A stretch of 64,000 bases of DNA, taken from NCBI GenBank assembly GCA_963693365.1, contig CAVNZM010000012.1, positions 6,448,001 through 6,512,000 of the forward strand, written 5' to 3'. Below, one piece after another: positions 38,440 through 48,999 of this stretch (the first letter of the stretch is position 1; each line of letters begins with the position of its first letter). A program made the translations under genes and the position numbers. The notes beneath the pieces were generated by a model. That model worked only from the letters and a program-made list of their open reading frames with translations, was not told the DNA's origin and made no database searches. This DNA comes from Amoebidium appalachense. Lineage: Eukaryota > Ichthyosporea.

Positions 38440-38995
38440 CCCCACTCCTACTTCCACCTGCATCCCGGCCCACCCGCCTGCCCCCCCTTTTGCACAAGGT
38501 ACACACAGCTTCCCTCAGCCCGTTCCCAACTCGTGCACACACCAGAAACCACATGATCACCCAGCACAAACATAGATCCCCAACCCGTATTGAAATTTAA
38601 TTTCCCCCCCCCCCCCGCCACAGGTTGTCCTCAGCAACCGCAAAGGGTTCATCCGTCTTGCGCTCAAACACGGTTCAAGCCTCGTTCCCACCTACTCCTT
38701 CGGGCTAAACGACATTTTCACGACGTCGTCAAAGGGGTTGGGATGGAGAAAGTGGTTGGCCAAAACATATCGCATATGTTTGTGCCTGTTTTGGGGTAGG
38801 TGGGGCCTCCCCATGCCCTATCGCATACCGTTGTATTTGTGCATCGGTGATCCGATCGATACCCCCAAAATCGAAGATCCATCGGAAGAGATTGTGAATG
38901 AATACCATAGGAGATATGTGGAGGGGCTACAGAGGGTGTTTGATCAGTATAAGGGCGTGGTTGGGTGTACTGATCGGAAATTGGAGATTTTGTAG
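31598..38995 (+). CDS. DGAT2/MOGAT-family acyl-CoA acyltransferase (five exons, complete)
   Basis: Exons 31598-31693, 32640-32841, 36542-36720, 37828-38040 and 38624-38995 join in phase to give 353 residues, close to the usual family length (330-390). The enzyme would transfer an acyl group from acyl-CoA to diacyl- or monoacylglycerol (or a related alcohol) at the endoplasmic reticulum membrane. Residues 45-95 contain the two adjacent hydrophobic segments of the family. EYFPMRV is followed by the catalytic-site signature FHPHG (HPHG 141-144). Exon 4 carries the GNFRDISRE and VVGGEAEAL motifs. Exon 5 carries the RKGFIRLALKHGSSLVP stretch and a FGLND motif, and ends with the typical EEIVNEYHRRYVEGLQ helix. 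The start is the only ATG in the first exon and precedes a polar 32-residue leader. The substrate (DAG, MAG, wax alcohol) cannot be decided. Intron 2 (3.7 kb) holds a retroelement fragment, SINEs and an 0.8-kb repeat. Confidence 0.93.
32280..32638. repeat. (CA)n and C-runs preceding DGAT2 exon 2
   Basis: CA-rich DNA (31965-32075, 32262-32317, 32500-32560), a C-run (32330-32351), a C-run of about 31 (32593-32623) and CACACACAG at the acceptor (32637-32639). Confidence 0.9.
33013..33441 (+). pseudogene. Retroelement reverse-transcriptase C-terminal fragment in DGAT2 intron 2
   Basis: A 142-codon open stretch ending at TAG 33439-33441 contains YLDLHITCTNHGIHTTIYNK, then FPHHDSFISRTAKYGIMTSQ, MHSYQRKCST and LLNKGYSFRLL. 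This order (FLDL-x-I-x-hydrophobic, Y-x-K, HHxS, hydrophobic Q-x-x-R/K-x-C-S, L-x-x-x-GY) is the region just after the palm of Penelope-like and related RTs. The catalytic palm (xDD) is not present upstream; there the frame runs through C-runs and the DGAT2 exon. It is therefore a fragment. The assignment to Penelope-like elements rather than another RT class is tentative. Confidence 0.55.
33461..34110. repeat. 650-bp polypyrimidine zone (C, CT and T runs)
   Basis: The + strand is almost entirely pyrimidine: C-runs to 33500, CT repeats to 33700, C-runs to 33748, then after a short unique segment T-runs (33870-33926, 33974-34005) and more C-runs. Mirror-symmetric pyrimidine DNA of this kind can form triplexes. 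Confidence 0.9.
34098..34440. repeat. Degenerate tandem pair of about 120 bp
   Basis: The segment 34113-34227 (GGTCTCTAACCC..TCTGCAG.. GACATCTAACGACTCTGCAG) recurs with substitutions at 34324-34432 (GGTCTTAACCAG..TCTGCAC.. TATCTGACGATTCTGCAG). Confidence 0.5.
34480..34645. repeat. (CT)n and T-run
   Basis: About 75 bp of CT (34520-34595) and a T-run of about 34 (34612-34645), on the same strand as the polypyrimidine zone. Confidence 0.95.
34737..35544 (+). repeat. Long interspersed repeat, copy A (808 bp)
   Basis: Nearly identical over its length to 62206-63009, with only a few percent of positions differing by eye. Both begin GTATGTTGTGCGGGGTTGCA and end GACGCATTCAA followed by C-rich DNA. 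The 3' third is a complete type 1 poly(C)-tailed SINE (head ATAAGCAACCCTGCTCGTCT at 35307; core CTGAGGATGGGCTCTG at 35437). The 5' two-thirds include a conserved hairpin (GACGGGG 35194-35200 and CCCCGTC 35215-35221) and no gene. It may be one composite mobile unit. Confidence 0.85.
35640..35946 (+). repeat. Poly(C)-tailed SINE-like element, type 1 variant (full length)
   Basis: Head CATAAGCAACCCTGCTCGTC (35648), a TGAGTTGG/GGTCGAAACTC pair (35716 and 35748) that resembles internal pol III A and B boxes, core CCTGAGGATGGGCTCTGCTT (35786), variant body (GATGTTGCATACTTGG; TTTGCATGTGTCCTGCACCA) and a 27-C tail (35920-35945). Confidence 0.75.
37022..37290. repeat. C-runs and CA repeats in DGAT2 intron 3
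   Basis: C-runs at 37025-37052 and 37256-37287, with CA-rich DNA at 36749-36990 beginning shortly after the donor GTGTGT at 36721. Confidence 0.9.
38041..38438. repeat. GT, G and C runs in DGAT2 intron 4
   Basis: The intron opens with the donor inside GTGTGTATGTGTGTGTGTGT, continues with G-runs (38101-38114, 38168-38191), and ends with a 41-C run (38398-38438) and a C-rich acceptor region at 38604-38620. Confidence 0.9.
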
Positions 38996-39184
38996 GTTGT
39001 AGGTGTTGATGCAAGACACTAAATATACTATGATATATATATAATATGCTATCATTCAGGTACTAATTGGTAGAGCCTATATATTATAAATTATTGCGCA
39101 AACTAAATGTTATATTTTACTGCTGCTGGCCAGTTGGGTGTGAAAATTGATGTTTGCATTGCTAAGCGTTTAGGTTGTTTTTCT

Positions 39185-39221
<37 letters not shown>

Positions 39222-39462
39222 ATAGGACTTGGTGACTAATAGTGTTTCAGATGAAGTGCATCATCTACATAGTTCAACACGGTACTGAAGATATGTATAA
39301 ACAAACGAGCAAACAAGCAATTTGAAACAAGCAAAAAAGAAATAAGAAGAAAACAATCTTATCGTGCAGGTAGTGCTGGCCCACTGTGAGATTCAAGAAT
39401 GTGATTTGGATGCCGCGGCGCCGCGGAACTTGGCGATATGACATCCTGCCACACACACACAC

Positions 39463-39514
<52 letters not shown>

Positions 39515-39831
39515 ATGGCAGACACACCGTAGTATTACACTACACAGAGAGAGACAGACAGACAAACATACCGTGACAATCACACACACACACGCACTGC
39601 CAGATCCATAGACACATTCATACATGCACACACACATGTAGTAAACCGGCATCATCACACTTATGTTTAATAATAAACTCGGGGATATTCCTACTTTTTC
39701 TTCCTAGGAACTGCAATGCATGATTTGAAGTTCACGTAAGAAAGCCTTGCCTTGAGAGAGCTGGTAGCAGTGCTACTGACGGCGCATGCCTGACTGCTTC
39801 TTTTCTCTTCGATCATTGCTGGTGTGTGCGT

Positions 39832-39880
<49 letters not shown>

Positions 39881-40126
39881 GGGGGAAATCCGAAGCCTTG
39901 GGTGGGGGAGCCGGGAGCTCGAGGGGGTGGGGGGGGGGGGGGGGGGGGGGAGGAGATAGTATGCATCTGTAGGCTACTACTAGTAGGGGGCCAGGGGGCA
40001 CTCCATCCGCCGCGGGCCACTTCGGCTGTTCGGGTGTGGCGTGACCAAGGCCTCCCCAGGCTGCTAATTACCTTTACGCCTGGGAAGGAACAACCCGGGG
40101 TGACCCTTAGAAGGGAAAACCCGCAG

Positions 40127-40178
<52 letters not shown>

Positions 40179-40229
40179 TTTCCCTATCCCTCCCGCCCCT
40201 GGTTCGATCGATCCCACCCCGGCCCCCCC

Positions 40230-40260
<31 letters not shown>

Positions 40261-42587
40261 GACCGACCCCATATCAAAGCATGAGACCGCGGGTGCAAGA
40301 TGTTCAGCAGTTCCGCCTTCTAACTATTATGTTACCCCCTTAAGGTTGGACACGCACACACCTGCGTGCGTGCACCGGGTCCCTCGTACTCCCATGCACC
40401 CACCCATCCACATGGCACGGACACGAGTGACACATGCGTGCTGCGGCATGTCACATGAACGCAAGCACACACGCACATGCACACACAGCACCACAAGTAC
40501 TGGCACCAGTGGTGCCAGTGGTGCTGTGTGGACGTGGGCAGGTAACCACCACCCATCGGCCTACCCACGTCCCTTTTCCCCGCCGTCACCATGAGTCTTG
40601 CTGCGTGCTTAATACAGTATTCCGGGATGTCCGAGGCCAAACCAGGAAGAAACAGTTAACCCCAGGGGGGGCATGCGCAAACGAATTCGGTTGTTCCTTC
40701 GGTTAGTCGGTATACATAGCCTGAGCACTCCAGCACAATATCTCCGCGTCGACGCCCCTCCCCCAGCCGAGGCCTCCCGAGTCACCCCCCCCCCCCCCCC
40801 CCCCCGCCCCTCCCCCCCCCCCCCTTCGCAGGCCCCCCCTCCTCTTATAGCTAGTATGTAGTAGGCCTGATCATGCTAATTAGCTACTGAGATAAGCTGG
40901 GGTACGAACGGACGACTCGGATCATCAACCGTCGGACTACTACTGTCCTGTACTACTTCTTTGCAATTGCAGATTTTGCAGATTTTGCCTTGTATAAACC
41001 TATTTTTTAGCAGCTTGAGAGGACTGAGGCGACGCTTTGGACGTTTGCCAGCTGCAGCTACTTTTGCCTACTTTTGGCCCCCAACTTTCAGCTGTTGCTT
41101 TATTGTGATGCTCACACGTACTGACGGTGTGCACGCGCTGCGATGAACTTTATGTTCGCTGCAGGCGGGTCCTTACACTCTTGCGACCGCGTGCATGCTT
41201 TCTGTCGCGGCGCCTCGACGGTTCGATAGAGTCCAGTGTTCGCTGAATGTGTAAGGAAAAATAAGGAGCCATCTCAGTAGGTGGCAGATTGTGATGCAAT
41301 AGAGCGCACTAGTTTAGCACATGTATGTCAGTCATGCGGGTCATGGCATGAAAGTCGAGCGCGTACCGTACGCCCGGAGTCCGCGCCTGCCCCCAGTCCC
41401 TGGGGAGCTTCCGTGCTCGGCCATGCATATATTCCTTTCTTTATTGTTGCATAAAAATAGTCGATGGAAATGAAACAAACAAACTAGTATTGAGTATAGT
41501 ACGCAGTTTGGTCAAAATGATTTATGAATAATGATCCGACATAATCGATATCCGATCCCATGCCATTGCTCAATTGAAAGATTCCGAAGTGCAAATTCGT
41601 CAGGGTTGAAATAGAAGAGCACAAGGGTCGAACACAATATAGTATTGGTATACGAGTGAAACAAATATATGGATATCAAGTTATATATGTATGTATACGT
41701 GGAATGCCTTTGCCTCTGGCACCACCGAAATAAAAGAAGTGCAAGTCAAGTTGATACATACATTCATACCAGACATTCTGCTCTGATTAAAATAAGCCAA
41801 TGACAGAACAGGACGCGCTTTGTCACCAATTAAATGGGGCATTATAACCTAGGCAAAACTATAGCGTGACTTTTTGCTAATTGATATATGCAAAAAAAAT
41901 TCTAATGATGGACATTTTTAGGATTGAATAATAAACCACATACCAGTCTTTATCATCAAGGAGGATTGTCTGCCAATCACAATCGCGATACTCGCCTTGT
42001 ATCACGTCCACTCAGGGAAGACGGGGTCATGGGACACAAGGCTACAACATCCGTAATAATGAACCCGTTACATAGACAGCATAAAGCCGATGTATTTAAA
42101 ACTACAATGGCACACAGGGTTATACTTTATAACGCTGCTATTGTAATTATAATAAATACTGTAGTACCTTGGCCGGCCCCCTTTCACATTGATGCCGCAC
42201 GAACGGTTAGCCCGGGTATTTTGTCCCTGGGAAACCACTTACCGTGTGACTCTGCCGGGAGGGAATTTTGCCGATGGTTCGGAATCGGTAACTTCTAGAA
42301 TTTCCGTAAAAACTCCGTTTGCCGTTTTTGCCTGACTTTGTCACTGTTTGTATGTATGAACTTGTGCAGCGCTGGAGTGTATACGTGCATATTGGGTATA
42401 GCTAGCAAGAGAGTTGTGAGAAGTCTTCTCAGTGTGGATGGGTCGCCTGAGTAAATATGAACAGCTCATCGCAGATATTGGGGGCTAAAGCTCAGTCGAA
42501 CGCACACACACTGCTTCGTAAAACTTTATACATACCTACACCATCTACCGTCACATGATTTGTAGTATTGCATGCGATTTCCAATAG
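38996..42587. other. Intergenic between DGAT2-like gene and prominin
   Basis: Contains a 34-G run (39186-39219), (CA)n (39458-39513), G-runs (39847-39879, 39930-39950), a 52-C run (40127-40178) and a T-run (40232-40260). A GC-rich unique island at 39955-40126 is unexplained. From 40860 to 42580 the DNA is unique and less repetitive. A 124-codon frame at 41924-42298 shows no recognisable features and is not called. Confidence 0.45.
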
Positions 42588-45500
42588 TGTTTTTTGCTCG
42601 TTTTGTTCAATATGGCCGGCGATGTAGCTGACATACCCCCCGGATATGAACCTCCAAGCACGGGCGGCACAACCCTTGCCGCCTTGATAGGACGTTTCTT
42701 CGTGCAGTTGGTGGCCACAAGTGAAATAGATCTCTCTGTGTTTACAACGAAGTTCTTGTCAGTGACAAGAGATGTTACACCAAAGTCTTACCCCCAACTT
42801 GTTACTTCGAAGCCCGAAGATGCATTACATGTTGATGCGTATGCTTCAAGCTCAGAGACAGGCACACCAGATGTGCATGCCTACTTCTTGACATACACAC
42901 ACCCTGCAGTTATCTCCTCCATTGTCCTCGTAAGCATCGCAATGCTATTTCTAGTGGTGGTCATCTTTTACGCAAGCTGCAAAACATGCGCACGCATAAA
43001 ACACGACAACGAGAGCATCGTTTCCGTCTTTTCGCACGCAGTCAATGCGAAAACGGGTCGCTACACATTCTCCACCAGAGTACCCCGTAGTCTTCTCTTT
43101 CTCTTCTTTCTCTCCTTTTCCTTTTCGGTAGTCATAGTCGCGAGTGTGGGTGTCTGGAGTAACGCCGAGGTACATACAGCGTTCCTTCACGGAGCGTACG
43201 CTACCGCAAGCGCATCTACCGGGTTTACTCTCTTCTCGCAAACACTCAATGCGCAAGTAGATGGCATGTTTTCCGAACTCGACGCCACGGCCGCAAACAT
43301 CAACCAGCAATTGCTCACCATCAGTCAAGACATTGAGATTTCGGCCACGCGGTCCATACAGCCTGTTACGGCAGTCATAAATAGAGCACAAGGGAAACTG
43401 GCAGCTTCGCTTACAGCAGCAACCCAAGCGAGTGAAAAACTGCATGATGCACAAGATCACGTGCAAGCGATGGTGGGGTCTCTGCTCCTTGCTGACAATG
43501 CAGACACACACGTTCACAATGACTTCAATCTACCAAGGTTTCCTGGTGCGGTCAGTGGTGACAACGTACCAGGAGAGCGGATAACGGAAGAGATTATGGT
43601 CACGTTGGAGCGGGTGGTAGAACTACTTTCGGGTGTTACGTCTGCAGATGCCGCCACCATCACTAACACGATCGGTGACCTTCCATCTCTCATGGTGAAC
43701 AATATCGACCGTGTGACCGCCAACTACACGGCCCAAGTAGATCATTATGTGGCCATGGCACGAGATTACCGCGCCAAGTACCGCCAGCAGTTTGGTGCCG
43801 CTGGGCAGGCCGTACACGAATACGCGGGCGCATTAATCGATGTTTTGGTTGAGATTCACGCACATGGGCACAGCGACAAGCTGGAGATACATTTGACCAC
43901 GACGCCGGTCGCGGGTATTGACAGTGTTGTGTTGTTGACCCAGGCAGAGGAGTACCGATTGGTAATGTGTGCATTGTGTGCGGCGATCGCCTTTCTCTCC
44001 GTGGTATTGGGGTGGTTGGCGTTTGTGGTTGGAATTTTCCGTTCACGGATCGCCGCGAATTCGCCTCCGGTATCGATGAACCTTGTGGCACAGTCGAATG
44101 GGACGTGGAGCGTCGAACCGTCAGTGGATGACTTTACACTGCCGAGCGAGTTGAAGCAGCTCAATACGCCCAATATGGGGGATGCGGTAAAACAGGCACA
44201 AAAGGCGGCAAGCCCGCCGGCGCGAAAATACGTAAACGGGTTATTTATGTCGGCGGTATGGGTTGGCGTGGTGGCTGTCGTCTTTTCGTTTATGCTGGCG
44301 GCGGGTGCGCTGGCTGTCGGGTTTATTTTCCAACACGGTTGCGAGCCAATCGAAACGGGCCGTGTCTACAGTGAATTATTGGACAACACCACCGTGACGG
44401 GCGACCATTTTCTCGGACAGGCGCTTTTCGGCGACGGCGGAATTCCTTCGACGTTTTCGTCGTTGCAACGCGGGTGTCAATCGAACCTGCCGCTGTGGTA
44501 TGCGCTTAATTTGGACCAACGCTGGGCGATCGACGATGTCCTAAATACCACAAAGTATTTTGACGCATCGGCCGTAAATGACGCCGTAGAGTCATTTGAC
44601 GTCCGATCAATCAGCCTAGATCAATTTCCACTTTTGGCGATGGTGGGTAATTTGGACGCAAACACGACGAGCGTTATCCGGCAGCGGCTTCGGACGGTTT
44701 TCACGTTTTTGGATTCGGTCAACGCGAGGTGTGCGGAGGGGCTCACCCATTGGGAGACGTTTTCCCGAAACGACACGGCGATGTCGGCACTTGGCCTGTC
44801 TGGCGCACGGCTGGATAGCCTAAAGTCGCAAATTGCGCAGATAATTTCTAACTATCGTGAATGCTCCGATTACACCACCGATCCAACCATTCAGGCGGTA
44901 GCCAGCGAGTTTTCACGCCTTAACGCCACGCTAGAATCTGCCTTAATTGCAATCAAACCAGCGTTCGACGCATTTCAAATCGCCAAGAACGAGACTATGG
45001 CGAAAATTCAGAGCAAGGTCCGGTCTGCGGCGGGTAATATCGAGGAAAGCCTCAACCGTCTAGCATCAACCGCGCGAAAATTGGTAACGCAAGATTTAGG
45101 TCGGTGCCGCCTTCTGTACGATGGCTACACTTCGTTGCTGGACACTGTGTGCACATACACCAAGGACCGCACCTTTGTGCTCCTTTTCTCCTCCCTTTTC
45201 CTTCCCTTATTCGCTATTCCGTACATCATTCTCTGTCTGGTTGTCCGCCACGCGCTAGACGCCGAGTCCCGCCCCATCGTAAACCCCCCCACAAATCTCA
45301 CTGCAGTACCCCCCAACTTGAATTTACGCCCGTTCCAATCCGGTAGCGAACAGCATCTTTTAGCGAGTAACAACTGGATTCGTATGAACCAGTTGGGTTC
45401 CGGCAGTGATTCGAGCATCGCAAGATCGTCGCAAAATTCGGGTTCGGTACAAGACGTTAGGGATGCACGTGCAAGCGGCAACAACCTATGCGCGCTAGAT

Positions 45501-45977
45501 ACTTCCAGCGAAATCTCCGTTTCCGGGCGGCGAATGAGATCGATCGGATCCGGCAGCGACGTTAGTCTCAAGTCGACGTCGCAGCCTACAACTGCCAAAC
45601 CGGACCCCAATCAGCAAGGCGGTCGGCTGTTGAATCCCCTCACGTTTGTATTCTCGGCTGCAGCAGCTGGTCCCAGGGGAACGACACGAATTCCAAAGGC
45701 AAAACCGGATCGCACGGCCTCGACGTCGAGCCTGCAATCTATCTCCGGCACTTCTCCCCGCAAGTCGCCCAAAGGGTATGGTGCGGGTCCGGACGCGGTA
45801 AATGGGGGTTCTAATGGTAGAATCCCAAATTTCAGCAGTAGCACTGGGAGTCTGGGAGGCCGTAAACCGGGCAGCCGATTAAGACATGAGGTGGTGGTGG
45901 AAGAGCACCATGGGGAAGACATAGAGTTGGGTGTGGGGACTGATTTCCTTAATGACACACTGGCTGTGTTCCGTTGA
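42588..45977 (+). CDS. Prominin-like pentaspan membrane glycoprotein (no intron in 3.4 kb)
   Basis: From ATG 42612 there are 1121 codons to TGA 45975-45977. Prominins organise cholesterol-rich membrane protrusions. The five-span topology is present: hydrophobic segments at about residues 98-122, 160-182, 449-476, 543-573 and 854-878, enclosing two large loops (about 265 and 280 residues). Family hallmarks are the N-terminal PPGYEPP and LIGRFFVQLV region before the first span, HGCEPIETG right after the fourth span, and RGCQSNLPLWYALNLDQRW in loop 2. The loops contain N-glycosylation sites. The tail (about 243 residues, Ser/Gly-rich) is much longer than in animal prominins. ATG 42612 gives no signal peptide. 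The frame opens at 42588 just after TAG 42585-42587, and that AG could be an acceptor giving CFLLVLFNMAG as part of a signal sequence from an upstream exon. The absence of introns is unlike the neighbours. Confidence 0.9.
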   Translation, partial: CFLLVLFNMAGDVADIPPGYEPPSTGGTTLAALIGRFFVQLVATSEIDLSVFTTKFLSVTRDVTPKSYPQLVTSKPEDALHVDAYASSSETGTPDVHAYFLTYTHPAVISSIVLVSIAMLFLVVVIFYASCKTCARIKHDNESIVSVFSHAVNAKTGRYTFSTRVPRSLLFLFFLSFSFSVVIVASVGVWSNAEVHTAFLHGAYATASASTGFTLFSQTLNAQVDGMFSELDATAANINQQLLTISQDIEISATRSIQPVTAVINRAQGKLAASLTAATQASEKLHDAQDHVQAMVGSLLLADNADTHVHNDFNLPRFPGAVSGDNVPGERITEEIMVTLERVVELLSGVTSADAATITNTIGDLPSLMVNNIDRVTANYTAQVDHYVAMARDYRAKYRQQFGAAGQAVHEYAGALIDVLVEIHAHGHSDKLEIHLTTTPVAGIDSVVLLTQAEEYRLVMCALCAAIAFLSVVLGWLAFVVGIFRSRIAANSPPVSMNLVAQSNGTWSVEPSVDDFTLPSELKQLNTPNMGDAVKQAQKAASPPARKYVNGLFMSAVWVGVVAVVFSFMLAAGALAVGFIFQHGCEPIETGRVYSELLDNTTVTGDHFLGQALFGDGGIPSTFSSLQRGCQSNLPLWYALNLDQRWAIDDVLNTTKYFDASAVNDAVESFDVRSISLDQFPLLAMVGNLDANTTSVIRQRLRTVFTFLDSVNARCAEGLTHWETFSRNDTAMSALGLSGARLDSLKSQIAQIISNYRECSDYTTDPTIQAVASEFSRLNATLESALIAIKPAFDAFQIAKNETMAKIQSKVRSAAGNIEESLNRLASTARKLVTQDLGRCRLLYDGYTSLLDTVCTYTKDRTFVLLFSSLFLPLFAIPYIILCLVVRHALDAESRPIVNPPTNLTAVPPNLNLRPFQSGSEQHLLASNNWIRMNQLGSGSDSSIARSSQNSGSVQDVRDARASGNNLCALDTSSEISVSGRRMRSIGSGSDVSLKSTSQPTTAKPDPNQQGGRLLNPLTFVFSAAAAGPRGTTRIPKAKPDRTASTSSLQSISGTSPRKSPKGYGAGPDAVNGGSNGRIPNFSSSTGSLGGRKPGSRLRHEVVVEEHHGEDIELGVGTDFLNDTLAVFR

Positions 45978-46647
45978 AATTTCGACTTGTTTTTGTTGAA
46001 ATTTCAATTTGTTGTCGTTTAGCTAGGAAAAGTGTAGGTTTTCTTTTTTTTATAAAAAAATTGTTTCTTTCTTTTACAGTATGAAACATGTAAATTTTTT
46101 TATAAAGGATGAAAAATATATAGTTTTATGTTTTGTAGTAGGAAAGAGGTAAAATTTTCAGCGACTGGCAAAGGCGCTCAGAATGGTATGCTTGTATGTA
46201 CATATTTTTTTTTGAAAATTTGTTTTAGGTTTGAGATAGTATAACGGTTAATTGCAGATAGATATTCGTGCTGCCCGGTTTTGAAAGGCCTTTTGGTGTG
46301 TTTCTAAGGTAGAAAATGACGAAGAGTGTAGTAGTGACGCAATACTATTGAACGAGAAAAGGGGGTTTTTAAATTTAAATTTATGTGATACTAATTCTTT
46401 ATGTTTATAATTTATCGAAGAAACTGCCAGTGGCACGAAGTCTTTTCAGTGTCTGAATATATGCTTTTCTTTTATTGGGCAGAGGGTTTGTTTTCTCCCA
46501 TCTCCCCCCCCCCCCCCCTTCCCCCATTCTCCCCCCCCCCCCCCCCCCCCCCCCCCCTTTCCCCTCCGCAAGCAAAAAAAAAAAAAAAAAAAAGAGGGAG
46601 AAGAAGAAGAAGAAAAAGAAGAAGAAGATTAAAAGAAGCTGAGACAG
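45978..46647. other. 3' flank of prominin, AT-rich then C-runs
   Basis: AT-rich DNA with T-runs (probable 3' UTR, 45978-46400), then C-runs (46506-46518, 46531-46557) and an A-run (46575-46593). Confidence 0.5.
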
Positions 46648-46772
46648 AAAAATGGCCCGGCAACGAGTCCAAATGCTTTGATTCAAGCCCAGTCACCTTC
46701 AGTCAATATTCAGTGAGCCTGCAGACTGATGTTGGCCAGAATTCAATGGGCGTGATCATGAATCCACAAAGG
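46648..46772 (+). CDS. Orphan exon candidate
   Basis: Acceptor GACAG at 46643-46647 and donor GTGGGT at 46773 bound an open frame reading [20 protein letters not shown] and then [20 protein letters not shown]. The composition is protein-like and includes an N-glycosylation site. A phase-compatible segment begins at about 48818 (after TTTAG) with GLGHYEISRIKFKLPLELNF, but then runs into an A/T homopolymer and a tandem repeat. I do not recognise the protein, and no start or end was found. Confidence 0.3.
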
Positions 46773-46859
46773 GTGGGTTAACTATATGGGGATGTGCAGT
46801 AGTCGAGAGGTCATACAAGTTGCTGAGTGCGTATGGCATTGTTTATGGTTGTGTGACGG

Positions 46860-47524
46860 TTTGTGTGTGTGTGTGTGTGTGTGTCTGGTGGTGGTGGTGG
46901 TGGTGGGGGGGGGGGGGGGGGGAATGGGTGTTTATGGGTGGATGTGTGTGTGTGTGTGTGTATGCACGCGTGCGTGTGCGTCACGTGACGGTGCGCGTGT
47001 TCGTGGCGTGGCGTGTGTGTTCGTGCGTGTGTGCGTGTGTGTATGCGTTCGTGCGTGCGTGATGCGGGCGTGGGTGCGTGTGTGCGTGCGTGTGTGCGTG
47101 CGTGTGTGCGTGCGTGTTCGTGCGTGCGTTTGTGCGTGCATGCGTGCGTGCGCTCGTGTGTGCGTGCGTGCGTGTGTGCGTGCGTTCGTGCGTGTGTGCG
47201 TGTGTGTGTGCGTGCGTTGTGCGTGCGTGCGTGCGTGCTGCATGAGGGAGGGATGGGCAGGTGGCGGGGGGGGAGGGGGAGGGGGGGGCGTGTGTGTGCG
47301 CGTCACGTGACGGTGTGCGTGTTCATGGCGTGCGTGTTCGTGCGTGCGTGCGTGCGTGCGTGCGTGCGTTCGTGCGTGCGTGCATACGTGCGTGCGTGTG
47401 TGCGTGTTCGTGGCGTGTGTGTTCGTGCGTGCGTGTGTGCGTGTGTGCGTGCGTGCGTTCGTGCGTGCGTGCGTGCGTGCGTGCGTCCGTGCGTGCTGCA
47501 TGAGGAAGGGATAGGCAGGGGTCC

Positions 47525-47566
<42 letters not shown>

Positions 47567-47660
47567 GGGGGGAGGGGAGGGGGTGGGGGGGGTGGGGGGG
47601 GGAGGGGGGGGGGGGGGGGGGGGGGGGGGTGTGAGGGGGGGGGGGGGGGGGGGGGGGGGA
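46860..47660. repeat. TG/CG-rich zone with a 320-bp internal duplication and G-runs
   Basis: The segment 46976-47275 (GTCACGTGACGGTG, then GTGC repeats, then CTGCATGAGGGAGGGAT) is repeated at 47300-47530 (the same CACGTGACGGTG, GTGC repeats, CTGCATGAGGAAGGGAT). Long G-runs follow to 47660. Frames across this zone are Cys-Val-Arg repeat translations. Confidence 0.85.
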
Positions 47661-47699
47661 GGGAGGGGGAGGGAGGGGATTAAGGAAAAGTTCCTGCTT

Positions 47700-48501
47700 C
47701 AGTTGTGTGCGTATGGGTCTTGGTTAAACATAGGATGTCATTGCCCTTGCTTATGCGACACAGTGCATGATAGGACAGAATGAGTCATTTCGCTTCAAGT
47801 GACCCTGATTTTCTGATTTTCTGGATACATAATGGTTCCTATTTTCCCGGGTCACTGTGACACATTTCGATCAGGCTAATCGATAACCGTTAAATTAGTC
47901 CCAAGACTATCAGTGTGTTTCTTGATTTGTACCGCTAACCGGGGCAACCCCCTTACCTCCGGATCCCCCCCCCCCCCCCCCCCCCCGTGAGGCTTCTCCC
48001 CATGCCCTCCCTCCCTCCCTTCTCCCTCCCTCCCCCTCACCCTCATCCCCCCCCCCCCCCCCCCCCACCACCACCGCCACCACCTCCAAAACCCATCAAT
48101 ACACTGCAGTTACAGCCCTGACTCGATTGAACTGCACACACGCACACACACACACAAACACATACGTACACACACTGTGACACACACACACACAAGCACA
48201 CAAGCAAACACGCGCGCGCACACACACAAACATACACACACACACAGTTACACACACACACACGCACACACACTGTGGCGCACACATGCACACCCGCACA
48301 CCCGCACTCAGCCAGTGGCACTGACTACCGTACACTGTGACATACACACAGACTCAGGTAACAAACCACATGTGGCATCACCACCATGACTCCACTCATA
48401 ATGATTCAACCCCGCCCCCTCCCCCCCCCCCGAGGGGGGAGGGAGGGGGTGTGGGGGGAGGGGGGGGGGGGGGGGGGGGGGGACGGAAAATATTATTTGC
48501 G

Positions 48502-48556
<55 letters not shown>

Positions 48557-48780
48557 GGTAGGGGACGGGGGGGGAGGGGGGGGGGGGGGGAGGGGAGGGG
48601 GAGGGAGGGGGGGAGGGGGGGGGAGGGTAAGGGGGAAGGGGGAAGGGGGAAGGGGGAAGGGGGGAGGGGGAGGGGACGGACGGGGGGAGGGGGCATGTAC
48701 GCTCCATAAAAAAAAAAATTACAAAACACCATACGCCTAAAGGTGTGAACGTCTGTACGTACCTGCGGGCCCCGTCTAAC
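47700..48780. other. Intergenic with C-runs, CA, G-runs and (GA)n
   Basis: Unique DNA to 47960, then C-runs (47966-47987, 48048-48066), CA-rich DNA (48135-48300), G-runs (48460-48482) and (GA)n of about 48 bp (48507-48555). No gene seen. Confidence 0.5.
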
Positions 48781-48999
48781 AGTGGTGTGCATGTGGTGGG
48801 TTTCCGATGGTTTAGGGTCTTGGGCACTATGAAATCAGCCGAATCAAATTCAAGTTGCCGTTGGAGCTTAACTTCGGATGCATTTTTTTTATAAAAAAAA
48901 ACCGAGTTATTCTGCAACCAGCAGATTCAGAATCAACTACTGGTGCTTGGAGAAGGAGTCAAACGTTTTCAGCAAACAATCTGCAACTTCACAAACCTG

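Noticed and set aside
41924-42298. 124-codon frame before prominin
   Set aside because: Length is within chance for unique DNA, with no recognisable features and no splice or promoter support.
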